NCBI GenBank assembly: GCA_030066195.1
Contig: JASJCB010000039.1
Coordinates: 20,375-84,374 of the forward strand
Reading direction: 5' to 3'
Length of the DNA: 64,000 nt
Origin: Acidobacteriota bacterium
Lineage (GTDB): Bacteria; Acidobacteriota; Holophagae; Acanthopleuribacterales; Acanthopleuribacteraceae
Under the pieces are notes generated by a model. That model searched no databases, was not told where the DNA came from, and worked only from the letters and a program-made list of their open reading frames with translations. A program made the translations under genes and the position numbers. Below are positions 54,801-63,270 of the stretch, in pieces (positions within the stretch are counted from its first letter, which is position 1; each line of letters starts with the position of its first letter).

Positions 54801-57148
54801 TCCCAGGATCGCAAACCCAAGATATCGAGAGCCGTCTCCAGGTAATCGCGAGCGATGGCATGGGCGGCCGAGTCCATGGCCCGGGTGCCCGCTTCCATGT
54901 TCAACCGTCCCAAGCGCTCCAATTCGCTCGGCGTGCGGAAACACGTGCGACCCGCGTTGAGATAGTCGACCACTTCCAAGAAGCGCTGATTCAACTCCTC
55001 CGCCGAGAGTTCGTTCAGTAACAGGTTGCCGATCTTGAATTGCAGTTGTTCCCGCATGTCCGGTTCAATCAACTGGTAGGCCGCCTGCTGCACGCGGTCA
55101 TGACAGAACTTGAACTGACGGGTGATCAACGAGCGAGAATCGTTGTCAAGTACCTCCAACTTGGACAGAGGGAGCACGAATCCCTCCTGGATGGCGGGCA
55201 ACAGCGCCCCGTAGGTGTCTTCCAACGGGCGGCGACAGACAAGGGCCAGGGTGTCCAGTTCCAAGCGGTTCCCCATGCAAGCGGCCGTTTGCAGCACCTC
55301 GCGGGTTGCGGGCGGTTGGCGTTTCAATTTGCCTACCATCAACTCGACCAGGTTATCGGTAAAGCCCTTTCGTTCGATTTGCGCATCGTCCCAGGTCCAA
55401 CAGGGTTTACCGCCCCGGGTGGAGAATAACAGGAGTCCTTCCTCGTGCAGGCTTTCCAGGAAGCGCGCCGTGAAAAACGGATTGCCGCCCGTCTTGACAT
55501 AGACCAGGTCGCGTAGCGAAGTCACCTTCTCCGGCTCCTGATGAAGTGTGTCGGCAATGAACAGGCCCACGTTTTCCGGATCCAACGGTTTGATGTCCAT
55601 GGCGGTCAAGGACGAGCTCTTCGAAATCTTTTTCCAGGCAGCGGTCAGAGGATGGTCCTCGTCCACCTCGTTGTCGCGATAGGCGCCGATAAACAGCAGG
55701 GGCACGGGTTCGTCGGTAACCGCCAGCCACTCCATCAGGTCCAGTGAGATGGGGTCCGCCCATTGCAGGTCGTCCACAAAGATCACCAACGGTTGCCTGG
55801 GTCGGCAGAAGGTGGACAGGAACATGCTGAGCGTGCGCAGGTAGCGACGATGACCCGCGGTGGCGTCCACCTTCTCCAAAGGCGGTTGCGGTCCCATGAT
55901 CTTGGCCATAGCGGGCACCGCATCGGTGATCAGGCGACCGTTTCCGCCGACAGCCTGGTGAATGCGCTCGTTCCATTCACGCAATTGTTGGTCGGACTCG
56001 CTCATCAATTGCCGCGCCAACTCTTCCAAGGCGTCCAGAACGGCGGTACACGTGGTGTTGTGGCGGTATTGGTCGAACTTGCCGGAAATAAAATAACCGC
56101 CGCTACGAGTCAGCGGCTTGAACAACTCCTGGATCAAGGCGCTTTTGCCGACACCGGCGTAGCCGCCCACGCGCATGAACTCGGTATGGCCGTCCAGGGC
56201 GCGCTCGAAAGCGGCGGTAAGCACGGCCAACTCCCGGTCGCGCCCGTAGATCTTTTGGGGGATCTCGAAGTGAGTGGAAATATCGTTTGTACCCGGCTCG
56301 AATTTTTCGATCTTACCGGTTTCGCGCCACTCCCTCGCGCAACGCTCCAAATCGACGCATAATCCCCAGGCCGATTGATAGCGTTGCTCGGCATGTTTGG
56401 CCAGCAGGCGTAAGACGATGTCGGAAAGCATGGGCGGCAATTGCTTGTTGATGTGGTGCGGTGGGACCGGTTGGCGCGCGATATGGCAATGGACCAGGGC
56501 CATGGGGTCTTTCTCCAGGAAGGGCGGCCTGCCGCACAACAGTTCGTAGAGGGTCGCTCCCAGCGAATAGAGATCGGCCCGGTAGTCGACGGCCCGGTTC
56601 ATCCTGCCGGTTTGTTCGGGGGAGGTATAGGGCAGCGTTCCTTCCAGGTTGCGTGGATTGTCCATGGCCCGTGTGACGCGACGCAAGCGGGTAGCGATCC
56701 CGAAATCGATGACCTTCAACTGCCTTGATTCCCTGTTATAGACCAGATTGGCAGGGTTGATGTCCTTGTGGATGACCTCCTGCTCGTGAATCTTGCCCAG
56801 CACGCCGGCGGCCTGTATGGCGACGTCGAAGAAGATGTCCAAGGGCAGAGCTTGATCCGGCCACAGAATTTTTAAGGAATGAGCACCGAAATCTTCCATG
56901 GCGATGATCAGGGTATTGCCGGCCCGTTCCTGGGAATAGACCTCGATGACCCCGGGCACATCCAGGTCCCGCGTGATTTCATACTCCTGGCGGTACCGCG
57001 TCAATTCGTCCGGCGAGGGATAGTCTTCCTTTAGTTGCTTGATGATGACGATACGCTGATCGGACAAGCGATGTGCACGATAGACCAATGAGTTACGGCT
57101 TTCGTATACTTGTTCTACAATACGATATCCCGCGTAAGAGACCGTCAT
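51890..57148 (-). CDS. second hybrid Ser/Thr kinase - ATPase - GAF - histidine kinase, tandem paralog
   Basis: The 1752-residue protein repeats the same domain order as its downstream neighbour: kinase with IIIKQLKEDYPSP, HKDINPAN and DFG; ATPase with GYAGVGKS (K335); helical repeats; GAF (about 1300-1445, IENAGAQRGCLLL); and histidine kinase with GVAHEINNP (H1518), NLIVNACDAV, ADNGCGM and GTGLGLSISYGI. Conservation is strongest in the two kinase modules and the GAF end, while the helical-repeat sensor region has diverged, so the pair probably senses different cues with similar outputs. ATG 57148 has GGAG six bases upstream; the frame start at 57166 was not chosen. First gene of the two-kinase operon. 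Confidence 0.93.
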   Translation of the reverse strand: MTVSYAGYRIVEQVYESRNSLVYRAHRLSDQRIVIIKQLKEDYPSPDELTRYRQEYEITRDLDVPGVIEVYSQERAGNTLIIAMEDFGAHSLKILWPDQALPLDIFFDVAIQAAGVLGKIHEQEVIHKDINPANLVYNRESRQLKVIDFGIATRLRRVTRAMDNPRNLEGTLPYTSPEQTGRMNRAVDYRADLYSLGATLYELLCGRPPFLEKDPMALVHCHIARQPVPPHHINKQLPPMLSDIVLRLLAKHAEQRYQSAWGLCVDLERCAREWRETGKIEKFEPGTNDISTHFEIPQKIYGRDRELAVLTAAFERALDGHTEFMRVGGYAGVGKSALIQELFKPLTRSGGYFISGKFDQYRHNTTCTAVLDALEELARQLMSESDQQLREWNERIHQAVGGNGRLITDAVPAMAKIMGPQPPLEKVDATAGHRRYLRTLSMFLSTFCRPRQPLVIFVDDLQWADPISLDLMEWLAVTDEPVPLLFIGAYRDNEVDEDHPLTAAWKKISKSSSLTAMDIKPLDPENVGLFIADTLHQEPEKVTSLRDLVYVKTGGNPFFTARFLESLHEEGLLLFSTRGGKPCWTWDDAQIERKGFTDNLVELMVGKLKRQPPATREVLQTAACMGNRLELDTLALVCRRPLEDTYGALLPAIQEGFVLPLSKLEVLDNDSRSLITRQFKFCHDRVQQAAYQLIEPDMREQLQFKIGNLLLNELSAEELNQRFLEVVDYLNAGRTCFRTPSELERLGRLNMEAGTRAMDSAAHAIARDYLETALDILGLRSWEIDYDRALTLYKMGAEAAKATGDYGRAELLLKESLERVRADLERAGIYYALTDLYLVQSRHEDALDHGRRGLALMGMQIPEDCAPYLDGLLEDAMVLFNCVNVNELPPLDDPFKEMVMTITNTMLHSAYLLDPDLFDYLAAQVSIMTMTCGHSPRSEFTLTAFSAIIKVHGRYEEAVAAGAMIYDLFRLNNYPLISPNLGYLLRQAPPDWTDLARERYRNCLERGYLFEAGMAAFEIIMIEHYWGRNLDYLEDLKHYLSFAEKFSLPLSVAILKSFYFICYNLNHASPRLAFGQLEERAFLAGLDEFPRCVYLIFKAEVYLIHGNHAAALTCSNEAETGVQVIRGTGFHEYHQWTRAVILAAAYRQISERKQIYALAEINATLCNWKRLVDLNPELYEYQYAFIRAERLRIEGRVEDALQAYKQAAEAARVHEFRRHEALIHERVADYWNGMNLPVYAQPHLREAWQCYRLLDMGTKVDGLSKYGGEAGRRERVDIVETLGGTGTETAAILDFHSVIKAGQAISGHLHLPQLLRDMMTIVIENAGAQRGCLLLKENEAWVIRARGEGRVVSVLDQGIPLITSKEICIGAVQYVTKSGEPLILDHACREGMLAHDPYVMANNVYSLLCLPIQSRNRSRCLLYLENNISAYAFTPQHLELLHTLTSQMAISLENALLYEDLERHNRTLEEKVARRTRELEAKNRELALQNQKILKAQQQLVTREKMASLGVLTAGVAHEINNPTNFAHGGAQNLEERLRHFKRYLFELADDAPPEMLEALGAEMEPLFDQCRLIKEGTTRINHIVHDLRLFTRKDEAPRKRAGLSEALASTVNLVRANYRDSIHFNTHFQDPLIMECCPAEMNQVFMNLIVNACDAVKDRWGAAGTPQGEVTVTTSRREDDAIISIADNGCGMTNQTMAKIFQPFYTTKEVGSGTGLGLSISYGIIQQHDGHIDVTSKAGEGSTFTIQLPMV

Positions 57149-57229
57149 CGATGCTCCGTGTCCCAAAAAGACGGTTCCATGCCGAAGAGTGAAACGGTTG
57201 TGTGCGGGTGACTGGAATCATGAACAATT

Positions 57230-57245
57230 CATATATTTATATATG
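57230..57245 (-). promoter_or_regulatory. AT-rich dyad upstream of the kinase operon
   Basis: CATATAT-TT-ATATATG is a 7-bp-arm inverted repeat in a strongly AT-rich patch 80-100 bp before the first kinase start. It could be a -10 region or a regulator site. Confidence 0.35.
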
Positions 57246-57417
57246 GGAATACTACACCCAAAAACATTTATACGCAAGGAGGCAAATGGTTACGAGCATC
57301 AGTAATTAGGCAAGTGAAGCGACTTTGATCATTGTTTTGAGATTCCGCCGTACAAGAGAGGGGCGGGTCGGGCAATGCATATTTAGATTTACTTATGATA
57401 GGGGTTCCCACGGTTTC

Positions 57418-58725
57418 TCAGGCCGGCGACTTGTCCCGGAACTTGCCGCGGAGCTTGGGTCGTTGACCCCAAACCATGAAAAACAGGCCCGCGCTGAATA
57501 CAAGCACTCCCAGCGCAATGGGCAACTCCTTGACGGCCAATAGACCGGATACTTCGGCGCGGCCGGTCAGATCGTTTGACAAGGAAACCATGAGCGTGGC
57601 CATGGCCAACTCGGCGGCGAACACGCGCCCGGCGTATTCATCCGGCACCAGGCGTTGCAAGATGACGGTGCTGAACACCCAGGCGACACTGCTACCCAGG
57701 TGGGATACGAAAACAAAAATCAGGACCGGCGCAACCTGATCGGACAAGCCCACGAGAGCATAGAAGACGCCCGCCAGCAACAGGCCGCCCAGAACTACCT
57801 TGCGCGAACGTTCCAGGTCGTTGCCGATCCAACGCCGGCAGAGTATCGGTCCGACCGCGGTGCCCAGAGCGCGAACGGCCATGAAGATACCGACCGCCAT
57901 CTGTGGTCCGCCCACGGGGTAGAGACGTTGGGCGAACAGGGTCAGCACCAGCATCATGCTGCCGCCCAGCATGAGACCGGTTTTCAGGAAGATGGTATAG
58001 GTGATGCGAGGATGGCCCTTGATAAAGCGAAAGCCCTCGATCAGGTCGGTGATACCCAGAAAGCCCAGCAGACCGAGCTTGCTCTTTTTACGCTCGCGCA
58101 CGGGGGCCTGCATCCCGAACAGGAAGAAGGCGCTGACAAGAAAGGAAAGAGCATCGATGACCAGAACGCCCTGCCAACCGACCGCCCAGGTCAGGACGCC
58201 GCCCAGCAGGGAACCCAAGGTGTAGGTGATGGACCAGGTCACGGCGCCCAACGCGTTGGCGGTGGCCAGAGCCTCGACGGGCACCAGGCTGGGTAACAGG
58301 GCGGTACGACTGGGATCGAAGAAAGCGGAGGCGCAGGCCTGGGTGAAGGCAATGGTCAGAACCATGGGCACCGCTGCATTGGGGAACAGGGGCACCAGGA
58401 AATATCCCAACACCAGCACGAACCTGGCCAGGTCGCTGACGATCATGATGGTTTTGCGGCTGAAGCGATCGGCAACCACGCCCGCAAACGGACCCATGAG
58501 TCCGGGCGGCAGCATCTTGACGATAATCAGCGCCCCCAGGGTTTTGGCGTTGCCGCCGGTTACCTCGCGCAACAATTCGAACAGGGCGATCAGGCTGATC
58601 CAGTCCCCCAGCATCGAGATGAGTCGGGCCAGGTACATATGCCGGTAAGCCGGGTAACGCCTGAGAATTTCGATATAACCGGGCGTTTCGGCCTCCGGCT
58701 GCCCCCTGTTCTTCATGCGGCGCAT
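57418..58725 (-). CDS. MFS transporter, MFS_3/enterobactin-exporter-like
   Basis: The approximately 435-residue integral membrane protein has about 12 hydrophobic segments. MFS marks include GDWISLIALFELL near the start, the loop-2 motif GVVADRFSRKTIMI and the late VPDEYAGRVFAAELA. It resembles the MFS_3 group, which exports siderophores, drugs or macrolides by proton antiport; the substrate is unknown. No ribosome site clearly decides the start: ATG 58725 or ATG 58716 begin just before the conserved part, whereas the frame start at 58845 adds a basic, non-homologous extension. Confidence 0.88.
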   Translation of the reverse strand: MRRMKNRGQPEAETPGYIEILRRYPAYRHMYLARLISMLGDWISLIALFELLREVTGGNAKTLGALIIVKMLPPGLMGPFAGVVADRFSRKTIMIVSDLARFVLVLGYFLVPLFPNAAVPMVLTIAFTQACASAFFDPSRTALLPSLVPVEALATANALGAVTWSITYTLGSLLGGVLTWAVGWQGVLVIDALSFLVSAFFLFGMQAPVRERKKSKLGLLGFLGITDLIEGFRFIKGHPRITYTIFLKTGLMLGGSMMLVLTLFAQRLYPVGGPQMAVGIFMAVRALGTAVGPILCRRWIGNDLERSRKVVLGGLLLAGVFYALVGLSDQVAPVLIFVFVSHLGSSVAWVFSTVILQRLVPDEYAGRVFAAELAMATLMVSLSNDLTGRAEVSGLLAVKELPIALGVLVFSAGLFFMVWGQRPKLRGKFRDKSPA

Positions 58726-58943
58726 TGTAGCAGATCGAATCCGGGATTGCTTGTGGTTTTCCCTTTTCGAAAACGATTCTGTGACTCCTCGATTCGATCC
58801 CTGAAACGTTCTCAGCAGTCTTCCCACGGGAGGGGTCTGATTCAAAGTAAGGGTAACGGGAAAAAGGCAACGTCGTCACTCCCCTTATCACTGAGTGCAT
58901 TGCCCGGGGACAATGTTGCCCTACGGCAGGTTAGTGAGTAGGA
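58726..58943. other. region between the MFS gene and the tandem repeat
   Basis: This short stretch should hold the MFS promoter. Near 58900-58943 it contains a degraded half-unit of the adjacent 43-bp repeat (ggacaatgttgcc and gtgagtagga), indicating that the array once extended further. Confidence 0.4.
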
Positions 58944-59150
58944 AGCCTATGGACGACGTTGCCTATAGGCTTTCCACTGAGCAAGTAGCCTATGGACGAT
59001 GTTGCCTATAGGCTTTCCACTGAGTAAGTAGCCTATGGACGATGTTGCCTATAGGCTTTCCACTGAGTAAGTAGCCCATGGACGATGTTGTCCATAGGCT
59101 TTCCACTGAGTAAGTAGCCTATGGACAACGTTGCACATAGGCTTCCGAGT
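58944..59150. repeat. tandem array of a 43-bp hairpin-forming repeat, five copies
   Basis: Units begin at 58944, 58987, 59030, 59073 and 59116, exactly 43 bp apart; the fifth is shortened to about 35 bp. Units 2 and 3 are almost identical. Every unit contains AGCC[CT]AT and later ATAGGCT, so each can fold with a stem of 7-11 bp; unit 4 changes both arms (ATGGAC with GTCCAT) and unit 5 pairs eight bases. No unique spacers exist, so this is not a CRISPR array. It ends about 210 bp before the radical SAM gene. Confidence 0.9.
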
Positions 59151-59360
59151 CAAATTGATATATCAGTAGAAGCCTTGCTATACTTAGATTCTTTAGGTTG
59201 TGAAATGAAATCGAGCCGAAAGAAGAGTCGGCTGGGCGAGGATTTCGTCCGCCCTTACCCCCACTTTCAATCACCCCCCCGCGGCCACCGCCGGAGAACG
59301 CATTAGGCAAACCGGGACCGGCGAGTTATAATTCGCTCATCTTGTTTTCAGCGGCAGCCC

Positions 59361-60674
59361 ATGCGTTTGTTCTTCCGATACCTGCTCCGACCTCTCGATC
59401 CTGAAAGAGTTGCCCTGTTGGCGACCCGCCGCAAGGACTACCCGCCCCACCTGCTCACCGAGGATCAATCCATCGGTCGCTATAACATCGGCTGCGGCGC
59501 CACCCACGGGGTCATGGAACGCTGTAATTTCGGGTGTACGGCCTGTTATCTGGGCAGCCGAGCCAATCATCAACCGCCCATGCCGTTCGCCGAGGTCGAG
59601 AAGCAACTGACGGCCCTGCGCGCCCAACTTGGACCCGGCGCCAACGTACAGATCACCTCGGGCGAGGTCACTCTGTTGCCCGTCGATGACCTGGTGCGCA
59701 TCGTGGGCCGCGCGAGGGGATTGCGCTTGAGCCCCATGGTGATGACCCACGGCGATATTCTGCTGCACGACCCGGCTTACTTGGACAAACTGGTCTTGGA
59801 AGGCGGGCTGGACAAGTTGTCGGTCCATGTGGACATTACCCAACGAGGCCGTAAGGGGGTCTCGCGCGTGGACCATGAGGCCGATTTGAATCCGGTTCGC
59901 GACAAGATGGCGCGGTTGCTGAGAGACTGCGCCCGCCGCACGGGTCGTCGCATCAAGGCCGCGACCACGCTGACGGTCAACAGCCGAAACCTGCCGCAAC
60001 TGACCGCGCCCGTTCAATGGTTTTTGGCCAACACCGACGCCTTCCGCCTGCTGAGCTTTCAACCCCAGGCCGATACCGGGCGCACCGCTTCCGGCGACGG
60101 CGTCTCCGCCGCACGGGTCTGGGCCGAACTGGAAGCAGCCGCGGGCATGCCCCTGGAGCCGCACAGCTTCAGCTTCGGTCATCCCGACTGCAACCGCATC
60201 TGCGTGCTGGTGCGTGTGGAAACCCCTGCCGGCTCCTTCCTCCTGCAAACGGTTCGACCGGGCAATGAGTGTGATCGCGCCTTTGTGGGCCGGGTCCTTG
60301 ACGATTTCGGCGGTATCGTATTGGCAAGCGTCTCCAAAAGCGAGGGCCTGGGCCGTATTCTGGGGCGTCTGCTGCAAAAACCCGCCTGGTTCCTACGCCT
60401 GCCGATCTATGTGCTTAAGAGGACCTGGCAGGAGCGCCGCCTGCTGCCGAGCGTTCTTTGGGGTCTGCTCCGTTTCCAACTGAAGATTCAGCCCCTGGCT
60501 TTTGTGGTCCACGCCTTCATGAGCCGGGAGGAACTGACCACCGACCTGGGAAAAGAGCGTCTGGCCGCCTGCACCTTCAAGTTGGCGGTCAACGGCAAGC
60601 TGGTCTCCATGTGCGAAATGAACGGGACCGACCTGCGGGAATCCACCTACGAGGCCATGGAACTACCCAACTAG
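59361..60674 (+). CDS. radical SAM protein, Tes/MJ0619-like
   Basis: The 437-residue protein has the radical SAM motif C55-x3-C59-x2-C62 (CNFGCTACYL), a SAM contact region ITSGEVTLLP and VHVDITQRG. The barrel end FQPQADTGR followed by a GHPDCNRI motif resembles the MJ0619/tetraether-synthase-like group, where a Cys after HP binds an extra cluster. Two further Cys (MCEMN and earlier) lie near the C-terminus. An arginine-rich, partly hydrophobic segment (about 335-385) could contact membrane. A lipid-linking role is only a suggestion. ATG 59361 starts just before the conserved region; the ribosome site is weak. Confidence 0.8.
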   Translation: MRLFFRYLLRPLDPERVALLATRRKDYPPHLLTEDQSIGRYNIGCGATHGVMERCNFGCTACYLGSRANHQPPMPFAEVEKQLTALRAQLGPGANVQITSGEVTLLPVDDLVRIVGRARGLRLSPMVMTHGDILLHDPAYLDKLVLEGGLDKLSVHVDITQRGRKGVSRVDHEADLNPVRDKMARLLRDCARRTGRRIKAATTLTVNSRNLPQLTAPVQWFLANTDAFRLLSFQPQADTGRTASGDGVSAARVWAELEAAAGMPLEPHSFSFGHPDCNRICVLVRVETPAGSFLLQTVRPGNECDRAFVGRVLDDFGGIVLASVSKSEGLGRILGRLLQKPAWFLRLPIYVLKRTWQERRLLPSVLWGLLRFQLKIQPLAFVVHAFMSREELTTDLGKERLAACTFKLAVNGKLVSMCEMNGTDLRESTYEAMELPN

Positions 60675-60905
60675 AGGGGCCGGCGGAAACACGACCCCAA
60701 GCGGCATGTGTTTTGCTGTCTTCCCATGGGTGCTCGATATGCCGCGTCACCTTGACATGGCGGATTAACATCCCTAACGCCCTATTTACACCCCGGTAAA
60801 GACTTTTCCTCGACAATCCGGTAGACTTGCCGGGGTATGGTCTCGGCAATACGGGGCGGGTGCTCCCTCAAGAGCAACCAACGATTATGGTAAGGAGCAA
60901 GATCT

Positions 60906-63122
60906 ATGTGGCGAATCAATAGCCTGATGATCGGCCTTGTTGCGGCGTTGCTGCCGCTCTCGGCCCAAACAACCCTGGTCCAGGTGCTGCGTGACGGCAA
61001 TCCCGGAACGACAGGGCTGGACGGCGCGGCGGGCGCCATTTTAAGTCCCGACGGCCGTTTTCTCTACGTGGCGGCCCGTTTCGAGAACGCCGTCAGCGTC
61101 TATCAGGTAGACCCGGTCTCGGGCTTGCTGAGCCTTTTGGAAGAATATCGCGACGAAACCAACGAAATCACCGGTTTGGACGGGGTCCTGGCCATGGACA
61201 TCAGCCCCGACGGCGCCCATCTTTATGCGGCCGCCTTCGACGATGACACCGTCACCGTTTTTTCTCGCGATAACGACAGCGGTCGCCTTACCTGGGTAGA
61301 AAACTGGCGCGACGGCACCGAGGATGCCGACGGTTTGAACGGCACGCGCGACCTCAAGGTAAGCCCCGACGGCAACCATGTCTACGTCCTGGGTAGCGAG
61401 GACGACACCATTACCGTATTCAACCGCGCCGCCGCCACGGGCGCCTTGACTTTCAACATCGCCTACACTCGCGTGAGTGACAATGACGAAGACCTGCTGA
61501 CCTTTTTCGATTTTCCCGGCAACCTGATCTTCAACCAGGCGGGCACCCACCTTTACGTCACCACACGCGGCGGCGGTAACCTCTACCTGTTCACGCGCAA
61601 TACCTCCAACGGCGAACTGACCGTGGATGAACTCTACCGGGATACCGACGAAAATTACGGTAGTCTCAGCGGCGCCGATGCAATGGTGCTGAGTGACGAT
61701 GAGCGCTTTCTCTACGTGGCCGCGGATTACGACAACACCATCCACGCGCTGACTCGCGACACCGGCACCGGTCGTTTGACCTCGCTGGCCGTGTATACCG
61801 ATGACGACGATTCGCTGGACGGATTGGACGGTGTGGGCGGTGTGGCCCTGAGTCCGGACGGAAACACACTCTACGCCACGGCTCGCGGCGACAGCGCCCT
61901 CACTGTTTGGAACCGCGATTCCTCGGCGGGCACCTTGACCCAATCGGAGCTTCTCCTTGACGACAGTGACCAGTTCACCACCCTGGGCGGCGCGGCCCTG
62001 GTGTTGCCCGGCCCCAACGGCAATGTCATCTACGCTTTGGCCCGTGAAGACGACGCCGTCAACGTACTGGCCACCTCGGATCCCGGTTTGGCCGACGTGG
62101 CCCTGCCCAATTTCCTCAAGCCCTCCCAGATAACGCTGGACGACGCCGGGAACCTGCACATCGATCTCCCCGACCCGCATGTCGACGGCACGCCCGATAA
62201 CAACGACAACCTGGGTTACCTGGTGACCCTGCAACAAAGCGGCACCATTCTGGAAGGCCCCTTCCTGGTTACCCCGCCCACCGTCACCACCTGGCCGTTC
62301 CGACTGACCATCGATGCGGGTGATCTGCCCGCCGGCAAGCTTTCCGTTGGCGTTCGGCGCGCGTTCAGCCTCGCTCAGGCTTCCGATGAGGTCATCTTTC
62401 CGGTGCCCGATAACGCGGTTGCTCAACCCCCCGAAACCACGGCCGGCTACAAACGTTGGCTGACACACGTGCCCAGACAGGCCGGCGGCTTCGACGCCAC
62501 CATTCTGTTGGCCAACCGCGACACCGAGGCCGATGCAACGGTTAACCTGGTCGCCTTTGACAGCGAGGGTATTCATCTGGCGACTGAAGTGGTGGTGACG
62601 CCCATGGACGGCGTGTTGGAATTACCGATTTATGGCGATCACGAAGACAGCCTTTTCCGGGACTTTACAGACCTGGTATCGCATGTCGCCATATGGGAGG
62701 CGTCGCCGAGATGTAAAGTCTCCCTGGCTGCCATTTCGCGAGCCTCCTCCTTTTTCGGGGTATTGCCCGAGCAGGATTTGGACACGGGTGAACACGCCGG
62801 TTCCTCCTTCGTGATGCCCGCGCGCATCAGCCCCGCCGCCGAGGAAGGCCTTGCCGTTCTCAACCTGAGCGGTGAGCGCGAGGTTGCCGTGGAACTGGTC
62901 CAGATGGACAACCTGAGCGGAGACGTTTTGGACACGGTCAGCCTGGGCACGGTGCCGGTGGGCGCTAAGCGCCTGTTCGTCTTGTCGAACCTGGTCGCGG
63001 CCATGCCGGGCAGCAGTTACCATATCAACACGGTCGATCCCGCCGATCGCATTCAGGCGGCGGGGCTCAGCTTGGGCGGCGCCGACTTCCTGGCCGCGGT
63101 GCCCCTCATCCGCCGACGCTGA
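60906..63122 (+). CDS. secreted lactonase-like beta-propeller protein
   Basis: The 738-residue protein has a signal peptide ending PLSAQ. Residues 25-400 are a seven-bladed propeller of the lactonase/YVTN type, with repeated LSPDGRFLYVAA, ISPDGAHLYAAA, VSPDGNHVYVLG and LSPDGNTLYATA. Asp-rich turns in most blades may bind calcium. Residues 400-738 are beta-rich and unassigned. Despite the family name, lactonase activity is not implied. It is likely periplasmic or exported. AAGGAG eight bases before ATG 60906 sets the start. A strong hairpin follows the stop. Confidence 0.85.
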   Translation: MWRINSLMIGLVAALLPLSAQTTLVQVLRDGNPGTTGLDGAAGAILSPDGRFLYVAARFENAVSVYQVDPVSGLLSLLEEYRDETNEITGLDGVLAMDISPDGAHLYAAAFDDDTVTVFSRDNDSGRLTWVENWRDGTEDADGLNGTRDLKVSPDGNHVYVLGSEDDTITVFNRAAATGALTFNIAYTRVSDNDEDLLTFFDFPGNLIFNQAGTHLYVTTRGGGNLYLFTRNTSNGELTVDELYRDTDENYGSLSGADAMVLSDDERFLYVAADYDNTIHALTRDTGTGRLTSLAVYTDDDDSLDGLDGVGGVALSPDGNTLYATARGDSALTVWNRDSSAGTLTQSELLLDDSDQFTTLGGAALVLPGPNGNVIYALAREDDAVNVLATSDPGLADVALPNFLKPSQITLDDAGNLHIDLPDPHVDGTPDNNDNLGYLVTLQQSGTILEGPFLVTPPTVTTWPFRLTIDAGDLPAGKLSVGVRRAFSLAQASDEVIFPVPDNAVAQPPETTAGYKRWLTHVPRQAGGFDATILLANRDTEADATVNLVAFDSEGIHLATEVVVTPMDGVLELPIYGDHEDSLFRDFTDLVSHVAIWEASPRCKVSLAAISRASSFFGVLPEQDLDTGEHAGSSFVMPARISPAAEEGLAVLNLSGEREVAVELVQMDNLSGDVLDTVSLGTVPVGAKRLFVLSNLVAAMPGSSYHINTVDPADRIQAAGLSLGGADFLAAVPLIRRR

Positions 63123-63129
63123 TAACCCT

Positions 63130-63166
63130 GAGGGAGATGACGGGCCCTGGCGCCGGCATCTCCCTC
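63130..63166 (+). terminator. hairpin after the propeller gene
   Basis: GAGGGAGATG (63130-63139) pairs perfectly with CATCTCCCTC (63157-63166), with further GC pairing inside. It lies seven bases after the stop. No T run follows, so it may be a 3' stabiliser or Rho-assisted end. Confidence 0.55.
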
Positions 63167-63270
63167 GCCGACCGCCACATGTGCCGTCATCATTTTTCCG
63201 ATACCCTAAAATCCAAATCATGCGTTAGACTGTGACCACCGACCACCGCCTTAATCAGAGGAGTTGACGC

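Noticed and set aside
58944..59150. CRISPR array
   Set aside because: Repeat units abut directly with a constant 43-bp period and no unique spacers; no cas genes are present.
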